Translations under genes and position numbers: made by a program
The notes under the pieces: model-generated
Told to the model about the DNA's origin: nothing
Seen by the model: the letters and a program-made list of their open reading frames with translations, nothing else
The model's database searches: none
Assembly (NCBI RefSeq): GCF_024713975.1
Contig: NC_091108.1
Coordinates: 5,323,001-5,387,000 of the forward strand
From: Paralichthys olivaceus
Taxonomy: Eukaryota; Chordata; Actinopteri; Pleuronectiformes; Paralichthyidae
DNA: 64,000 bases
Direction: 5' to 3'
Part shown: positions 50,067 to 64,000 of the stretch, one piece after another
How positions within the stretch are numbered: position 1 is the first letter of the stretch
How the letters are laid out: every line of letters starts with the position of its first letter

Positions 50067-50603
50067 GTTGAACCATCATTACAAGAATAGAAAACGGTGG
50101 GAAGGACCTACTGCATGTACCATCACTGTTAAGATCAAAAGCATAGGATTTTATTGTACAATTCAATATATTCTGGAAGTTACTGCAGTAGAAACATAAG
50201 AACAGCTGTGAATCTGCAACATTAGCACAATCCATATTACCAAGAGTTGAGATTGTGGGTGAAACCTGCATCAGTTCAAGTCAAGCAGTTAATTTAAACA
50301 TTATTCAGTAAAATAAGTACACACCTAATGCACACATGAGAAAAACCCAAAACCGATTTGACTTCTACAGTCATCACTTTACTATAATGCCTCAATTATA
50401 ACAATATACAGAAAAAAAACCTTATTTTCATTACTCCAATTTTAAAAGGGAGACAAGACGTATGAGTTATACAAAATGTTCTCCAAGTTCTTGATCCTGT
50501 TACAAGCCCAAGAAGTACAGGTCTTGTGCCAGAGGATAAAAAAAAAATCAACTAAAGATAATTCATAAAGGAAAATGTCCCTTCTCTGCTACAGCTTTGG
50601 CTT

Positions 50604-53600
50604 CTAGATGTCGGACTGGCCCAGGTTGACTTTGGAAGGGAGTGGCCCTGCCTCTTCCTCTGGCCCTGTGGAGGTGATGATCAGCAGGGAGGAGGCTGGA
50701 TATGGAGTCAGTTTCTGCTCCTTGATACAGTCACTGTCACCATAGATGCTCAATTTCTGAGAGCCAAAAAGGAAATTACTGAAATGTTGAAATACAAATA
50801 GCAAGAAAATCGGCCTCAAAGCTCCTCTATGAAACTGAGGGAGCTTTAGAGGCCATGGCAGTATAACACTGACTCGGCTTAATGTTAGGAACAAGGGAAG
50901 GAAAGAAAGAAAAACATTACGAGAGAGAGCTATATATCGATTCATACTTTTCTTATTAAGTACAATATTTCTTCATGGCTTCACGCATGTATTCATTAAG
51001 TCAGCCTGTCTCTCGCACCAACACATGTACTCTTGCACTCATTGTGACTGGATAGCAGTTGTATAGGAGCAATTCTGTCACAAAGCTTTTTGATCCATAT
51101 AAATGGTTGATTACTATATCTGTGATCACTATAAGCAGGTCTACAGCAGTGTCCACTGTATGTTCTCCACCAAGGAGGTGATGTTTTTGTCTGCATTACA
51201 TAAAAACTACTGGGCAGATTTCCATGAAACTTGGTGGAAGGGTGTGGTATATGTTGGAGACAAAAACAATTTCTCAGAGTATCTATAATGGATCTGGATA
51301 AATAAAGAAAAAAAAAATCAGGCATGTTTAAGGGTCTATATCTATGAGTGTGTGCAACGTGGTGAATTTAAATGTGCCTCTCGTAAGAGGACTGATGAGT
51401 GTCAGTCTAGTCCTAAAGAAAATCACAGCCTGCAGGAAGGAAATCACAAACAAATAAAAGTAACTAATCTGCAAAGGTAATTTAACAAGACTCAAAAAAA
51501 GATTGTGTTACAGACAGAGCTGGCCGTTTCCTCATTACCTTCTATATGCTGAGCTAATACAGTCTCGTCTATGTGTACATACATTTTGCAAAATTGAGCT
51601 TGCATGTTAACCACAGACTGCACAGAACTTACCTCAGCAGGTACATACTGGTCTACAGCAGTTGCTACAGTGGCACAGCAGATCCAGATCAGGACCAACA
51701 CAGACAGGACCAGAGTTGTGGTCAGGATCCACCCAGGCAGCCATGGGTTCCTGACAAGAAAAGTACAAATAACTTGTTTGTGTGGTTCCATTGAGATGAG
51801 ATCTTCTGTCTGGCTCTACTGAGTAACCCTGTCCAGACCTATACATATTATTACAATTCTCAGTTTCATACACATTGATCCATTTTTGGCTACAATTTAA
51901 ACACAGACTGCCACATATTGATTTTATACAACTTTGAAATGGGTGAAATGATTTGCTCCACAGCGACCTCTAAATGCTTATCAGAGTCAAAGTGAATGCT
52001 TGATACAGATTCTTTCAACTGACCTTGACAGACAGCTGAAGAGGTTGTATTCATCATAGCTGCGGTCCCCGGGCATGTCTCTGTCCCGCTCCTGGATTAA
52101 AGCGCGATGGTATTCTTTGTAAACTGGGTCGCTAAACGAAGGGACTAGAAATTGAGAAGTAAAAGTTAGTTCTGGAAAACATTACTCCTGGTGTATGTGA
52201 GACTAACAAAAAAATGTTTGTGGTTATAAAGCCAGTTAGTCTGCATCAGGGAACCTTGGAGCCATTCAGTGAACCAGTCAAGACTTAACTAATCGGTCCT
52301 GTAATCAAAGATGTGTCATAAGGGCTGTGCACCTCAGAGCTCAACCTGCAGAATACAACACATCCACTGATGTCCTCAGTATTCGCACTAGAGTAACATT
52401 GTATAAATGTTCATTGAGCTGCAACAGAACCCATTCTCCAATGTGGAAAAGGGGGATTCAGTGTAATGATGTGGCATCTACGCAATGATGTGTCATTATT
52501 ACCTTATGAATACAAATTTTAACGAGTCTTGATATTTTACAGATAAACCATTATTTATATTATTTAAATATATAAATAGCTTAACTAATACTCTGACAAA
52601 TACAACCAAATATATAGAAGACAGGTAGAAAATATCACTAGTTTTACCCCTTAAGTGGAATTCAAGAAAATTTGAAAGGAAGGCTTACGGCTCTTTTCTG
52701 GTTCCTCTTTAACATCTTTTACCAGATCAACCTGGGAGAAGAACTTGACTTGTGGTTCAGTCTGTTAAACAAAGAACAAGAATTTGTTGCAATAGGTTCC
52801 TTGATTATATTTGCACAGTAACAGGATAAGGCGTGTTTGCTTCACGGATATGACATTAAATCACTTCGACCTTTAAGTTCTGTACCTGGAAAATAACAAC
52901 TTTGCCATCATCAGCCTGGAGGTAGAACGTCCATGAGGAGGTGATAAGGCTGTGAGCCTGACTCATGACATCATCCCAAAATCCTCTGACCAGCGTGAGG
53001 GGGAAGAGCAGGTGAATCCTTGGCATCATGGCCTCCAACTGAAAAACAAAAAACCAAACTGTCAACACTGTTGTTTTTGTGGATTCTATACCTGCCTATC
53101 ATTTATATATATATATATATATATATATTAAATCCTTGTGCCATCATCCTGTGTCACTACACTTCAATACAAAACTATTTCTGGGTTCACAGTTGTACAT
53201 ATTCTCTATTTTCGTTCTTATACCTATAGGGTGAATCACCATATACCTTCTCCAATTCTCTTGTTTGCCTGATTCTGACTTGTGTGCTGCTGTGACGAAT
53301 GAATCCCCCAGTGTGTGATCAATAAAGTGTTATCTCCTCTCTCTTGCAGAGTGTTTGATACTCGTACCTGCTCGTGCCGCTGCTCTGCAAAGGGAAGCTG
53401 ACTCTGACAGCCCAGGTTACATGCATACTGCTCATCAGTATGTGTGTAGGCTTCTTGACAGGCTGCAGGAGTGCAGAGGTGGTGAGAAGGGACACATGGT
53501 GAAACAGGATTACAGACAAAAGGACAAACGGCTGATTAGGAGCAGGTCTCCTTATGAGGTGGAGTGTGTACACGTCAGGCTCGTCGTGTGTTTTGAAAGT

Positions 53601-54077
53601 GTGTGTTGACTGTGGGAGCACGCTGGCCTGACAGGACACGTGTGATGACTCACTGGATTCACACTCGGACTTGGTCTGATTCAGATCCTCGCTCTCACGG
53701 ACAAACTGGCAGATGGAGAAGAGACGACAGCCCCTCTGACAGGCGAAGAATTCCTCCTCCTGCAAAACAGTAACGGGGCGATGTGAGCACGAAGCCTCTG
53801 GAAAACATGGCGCATCTCCACGTTAGACGCAAACGGCAGCTTGTTCTTTTAAAAACAATGAGCCACGCAGGCCTGCGCGTCGGTTAGCTGCAGCTAGCAC
53901 GAGCGGGGAGGCAACACTCACCCGTGGGTAGGTGTGCAGACTGTAGGTCATTTCACATGACCGGAGACAGGACGCGCTGCTTCCCAGGACGCTGCTGAAC
54001 ACGTCCGCAGAGCAAGACGAGCTGCACAGGAGCGCGAAGAGTCCAGAGACGCAGACGAAGCAGGACACGGTCCCCAT
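50604..54077 (-). CDS. tmem59: Transmembrane protein 59 (Golgi/endosomal glycoprotein)
   Basis: Exons: 53922-54077, 53654-53759, 53368-53462, 52886-53038, 52689-52761, 52024-52144, 51633-51750, 50604-50756. They join to 324 aa (human 323), phases consistent. A signal peptide (MGTVSCFVCVSGLFALLC) is followed by the Cys-rich lumenal part (FACQRGCRLFSICQFV, YACNLGCQSQLPFAEQR). Conserved RIHLLFPLTLVRGFWDDVM and ITSSWTFYLQADDGKVVIFQ come next. The single membrane span is WILTTTLVLSVLVLIWICCA, and the cytosolic tail ends EEEAGPLPSKVNLGQSDI. TMEM59 modulates glycan processing and APP trafficking and can promote LC3 lipidation through its tail in mammals (family knowledge). The tail core YGDSDCIKEQKLTPYPASSL is conserved. 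It is head to head with tceanc2, starts 735 bp apart. Confidence 0.97.
51150..51300 (+). repeat. Teleost interspersed repeat, family 1, plus-strand copy
   Basis: 'ccaccaaggaggtgatgttt', 'aaaaactactgggcagattt' and 'ccatgaaacttggtggaagg' match the family at 5225-5375 and 19546-19845. It lies in tmem59 intron 7. Confidence 0.65.
53104..53130. repeat. TA microsatellite
   Basis: About 12 TA units in a tmem59 intron. Confidence 0.9.
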
Positions 54078-54811
54078 CTTGTAAAAAACCTAAACAAACA
54101 CGACGCTGCACTTCCGCCTATTTAATCGCTCCGTTATCGCGCGAGACTCTGCGAGGTTTGCGTTCTGCTATGTTTAAGGGCTCCGGGTAAATTCATGAAA
54201 TGACCATAATACGAGCTGTTTGAATTCTCTGAAGGGCAAGACAAGGAGCCCCATTGCTTCCTAGCTTATCTCCTTCAGCGTAGGAACCATCACACCGTCG
54301 TCGATGAAAGGAAAGGGGAGAAAATGCGGCCCCACAATCCTTTGCAGAACAAACCGTGTTAGTTGCACCTGGATGTAAACACAGACAGCTGTTTTATTCT
54401 CAGGACACGAGTCAGTACTGAATCCTCACATGTTCGACTGATTTCTTCTCTGTCACATCTGTCCAGTCAGGAGTCACATGCTATTATAAACCAATCAATC
54501 AATCAATCAATCTCTGTCTCTCAATCACTCTCTCTATATTTTTCCGATAGCCCTTGAATGCACCATTAGCCTCCTCTGTTTTTAGCATCTGGTCCGCTGT
54601 TAGCTCTTTACCAAACAGAACTTTTTTCCCCGTCGCCGCTGGAAGAACGAACATTAACGGGAGGAGTGTGTTAGAATCTCTTTGTACGAGCTGATCCAAG
54701 CGTCTGAGATACTTCATTTCAAATGACAGAGCTAGCTCGGTAACGCTAACAGCGGTTAGCATTTTCTAGCTTGAACTTAGCTCTCGAACCAGAGAGCCTC
54801 TCTTCCTGAAG
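54078..54811. promoter_or_regulatory. tmem59 / tceanc2 bidirectional promoter region
   Basis: 734 bp between divergent start codons. GC-rich near tmem59 (to about 54150), with AATC repeats near 54493-54512 and a GTTAGC-type stretch near 54740-54760. An 87-aa open frame on the minus strand (54499-54762) is left uncalled. Confidence 0.5.
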
Positions 54812-56772
<1,961 letters not shown>

Positions 56773-56871
56773 CTGAAGAAGAACAAGGCTGTGCCTCTGA
56801 CTGCATGTCACAGACTTCTGGTTTAAGTTTTTAGACGCACACACAAATAGTTTTTTTCAAATTACATTTTT

Positions 56872-56877
56872 TTTATT
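56872..56877 (-). terminator. cdcp2: cdcp2 poly(A) signal
   Basis: Minus-strand AATAAA only about 100 bp past the tceanc2 stop, so the two transcripts very likely overlap at their 3' ends. No clear plus-strand AATAAA was seen for tceanc2. Confidence 0.5.
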
Positions 56878-57153
56878 TTCTGCAAAGGAAATACAAAATA
56901 TTTTAACATTTTGTGGCACATACTCTTGCACTGTTGTTTAACTGTGCATAATTCATACTGAAGAAAATACATTTTATTGTTGGTGGTGATGATAATGCTA
57001 AATCTGTCGTGATCATGTATGATGTTTTTGTTGATAGATGCTTTGATTTTCTACTGTTGTTGAACCTTTTTATATAAAATATGATTTGAACTAGAACAAC
57101 TTCATCAAGTCCTTTCTTTAGCTGAATAATATTTTTATGAACAGTATATATTA

Positions 57154-61448
<4,295 letters not shown>

Positions 61449-64000
61449 GTTGTTATTGTTGATTCTGCTTTTGTCACGCCTCAGCTACGATACCAGACAA
61501 CGACAGACAACAGCAGTGTCAGAGCGTAACCGGCAGCCTTGAGACATCAGCGGTGGTGCCTGCAGACCGCACTTTAAAAAATTCATTCACAGCCTGAATG
61601 AGGAACCTGACACTCACCCGGGCCGCGCTCTGCCCTCTGCTAAATTTTAATGACTGATATCCAATGAGCATGAGTGGCTTGTCAGGACAACGTTCTGAGA
61701 GATGCTATGCATTTTTAATGATGGCCACACAAATGCACAGACACAACACACACCCTGAACACCAGCTGTGAGTGGAGTTGATAAAAGAGACGAGCAAGAG
61801 GACGGCCACATTTGTTGTTAGTATAAATGGCTTCATTAGAGCAACATGATGGAGAGAAGACCCCTGAGTTTCTAATGTTGTGCAGTAAGGGCCAGCATGT
61901 ACGCTGTGTAAGAGCAGCAAAGCACAACATACAGACATATTACTCAAGAATAAAAGATTTAGCATTTTATTGCACCTGATTATCAATAGTGAAATGTCCA
62001 TAATGTTTCTATAACCAGCTCAATGAAATAAAGTTGACTTGAAAAATAAAGTCTCATAAATCTGTGCTCAAATGTGTCGATTTCAATGGCACCAATTTAT
62101 TCCTCATTTCAATTTCAGATGTCTCATTACACACTAATTATTGACAGCAGAAGTGACTGAGTTATGAATCCTAACGAAGGTCATCTCTACCAGACACAAG
62201 ATCTTACTCTTACTTACTTTGTTTACTTTTCCAGTTTCTCCCTCTGAGAGGAATTATGCAACTATGTGCAAACAGATTTTTGTTATTTTTGCCAAATGCC
62301 GATCACATCCTGTGGTTCATCCCTTCAGTCTTATAACGGAACAGCGCCGACACATGTAGACAGCAATAATCCCAACTGAGTGAAGTGTATTAAAGACAGA
62401 GAGATAAAGTGCTCTTAGTAAAAGCCTATTCTGCAAATAAACGTTTGCTATTGCAGCAGTTCTGTGAAGGCAGGGCTTTTAGAGTGAATACCTAATGGCT
62501 TCAGTGAACCTTGCAAACACCTAAAGAAACCTACTAGATGGCGCTGTTGCACTATGAAAACACTGTGAAAATCATCACCAGGGTTTAAAAAGTCATGCTG
62601 TGCTCTTAGCTGAAAAAAAAAAAAAAAAAAATAAGAATGTGATTAAAATCAGTCAAGTGTTTTTCACACAGTGGTTCCTGGAACTAAAATGAACCGCCTT
62701 GCCTTTGAATTTTAATTCTGTCCTCTCTGAAAGCTTGTCATTGTTCAAGGATGTGGGTACTGGGCAGCTCAGAAATGTGTTTCAGAGAGATAGCGTTTGT
62801 TTAGAGCAATTAAATGACCTATTAGCGAGTAAATACTCAAAAAACAAAACAAGGTTGAAATTGTTGGGCAATTGCAGCAGAATTAAGAGGAACATTAGTC
62901 AAACAAATAGCTGCTTTTTGACCTGGGATATATCCTGGGATGGAATTTCATGATTTTGGTCCAAAAAAACATAAAACGAGTGTTAAATCTGTTATATTCA
63001 TCGGTAAAAATGGGATTTAACTGGTTGGCAGGTGAGAACAGTGTCTGCATATTATCTTTTGATCAAAATAGCTAGAGGGCAAAATTATGTTAGCGTTATT
63101 TTTGTGTAATATCTTTAAATAAAAGGTAATGTGCTAAAACAATGTTCACATCATCTGTCACTATGTTAGGTTCTGCTGTGGGTTGGTAAGTGCTCACTCT
63201 GATGAACGTTGTGTGAAGCCCAAGACAGTGAGGAGGAAATAAAATAAATATAAGCATATACATTATGTCACAGGGATATTAAAGGTGAATGTTTCCAATA
63301 CAGCTCAACAAAACATCCCTGTGCCTTTTCCTAGTGCATCCAATTCTTCATGGTGTTGGGCGTGATTTGTCCTTTAATATTTTTCAATGCATTGTTGTGT
63401 CTTTGCAGAAATGATGCTTGTTATTTAGATGTGCATCACAACATATTGTTTCATCCATAGTTTTTGCACAGTGGCTGTTGAATTTGTAAATCCTCTTTCC
63501 AGTGCAAGTTGCACCGAAAGCTCATTTTCTAACAAAGAGCTTTACTTGGAGTATTTAGCATTAATCAAATTGCCATGGTAGTGGTGGAAATGTTTATGCA
63601 GTGGTGGACAGCCAAACTGAATGAGTACTGAGGAAACATTGCTACAACCTTGTATTCCCAGCTGGTGCTCACTTAGAGCCAGAAATATTTTTTTTCTTCC
63701 TCCCTTGCAGTGATTTTGTTAACATTTCCTCTGCTGCTTTGTTGCATTTCCACCCTCTCTGTACCAAGGACGATATTGATATATCATTGCACTGCCAATT
63801 CAGGGAGCTCACAGATTGGATTATGGACCATAATGAGCTAAGCCTCTCTTTATAGTTATGGGGGCAATGAAATCCATTATTCAGGTTAAGAAACAGGAGA
63901 GAGAAGAGATCGACTTGTCTGACTGTTACCTCTGCAACCTCCCTCCAAAGTTATGTTGCTGCTCATTTTTGAGATTTATTCAAATTTAATTGCAAACAGA
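61449..64000. other. Region upstream of cdcp2, no gene recognised
   Basis: The cdcp2 promoter should lie in about 61450-61650. The rest is AT-rich with a poly(A) run at 62613-62632. No splice-supported coding exon and no RNA gene were found. Confidence 0.55.

Noticed and set aside
54499-54762. 87-aa minus-strand frame starting MLTAVSVTELALSFEMKYLR
   Set aside because: Looks protein-like but lies in the tmem59/tceanc2 promoter interval and ends in an AATC repeat. It matches nothing I know; no conservation evidence.

Overview
The window looks like nuclear DNA of a ray-finned (teleost) fish. It has GT-AG split vertebrate genes with short introns, long CA/TG, TAG and CAA microsatellites, and several interspersed repeat families typical of fish. 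Eight host genes were recognised by reading their proteins. Seven complete ones were rebuilt exon by exon, and the reading frame stays consistent at every junction. The eighth, vav3, is partial.

Layout, left to right: 5' part of vav3 (-, first two coding exons, 3040-6983, running off the left edge); dcaf8 (+, 12 coding exons, 10627-15670); ndc1 (-, 18 coding exons, 18648-25184); an unrecognised coiled-coil gene with one coding exon (-, 25642-26400); yipf1 (-, 8 exons, 28865-31712); lrrc42 (+, 7 exons, 32795-35057); a lineage-looking insertion zone, 35.2-50 kb; tmem59 (-, 8 exons, 50604-54077); tceanc2 (+, 4 exons, 54812-56772); cdcp2 (-, 6 exons, 57154-61448). 61.45-64 kb shows no gene.

The order ndc1-yipf1-lrrc42-tmem59-tceanc2-cdcp2 matches the human 1p32.3 block, but DIO1, HSPB11 and LDLRAD1 are not seen. 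vav3 and dcaf8 come from other human chromosome 1 arms (1p13 and 1q23). Two gene pairs are head to head (yipf1/lrrc42, tmem59/tceanc2) and two converge tail to tail (dcaf8/ndc1, tceanc2/cdcp2).

The unusual region is 35-50 kb. It holds a 265-aa coiled-coil ORF with three internal repeats (36816-37613), preceded by inverted RFX-like X-boxes and a perfect 30-bp hairpin. It also holds a 5'-truncated LINE, and a tandem pair of uninterrupted ORFs for tail-anchored coiled-coil proteins (433 and 464 aa). These lie in a duplicated ~2.8-3.3 kb segment with a decayed hAT transposon between the copies. The two copies differ by several percent overall but share a 421-bp block with no difference, which suggests gene conversion. 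One copy ends exactly at its membrane segment; the other carries a 30-residue luminal tail loosely like a KASH peptide. I recognise no family for any of these coiled-coil genes, and they are the best candidates here for something undescribed.
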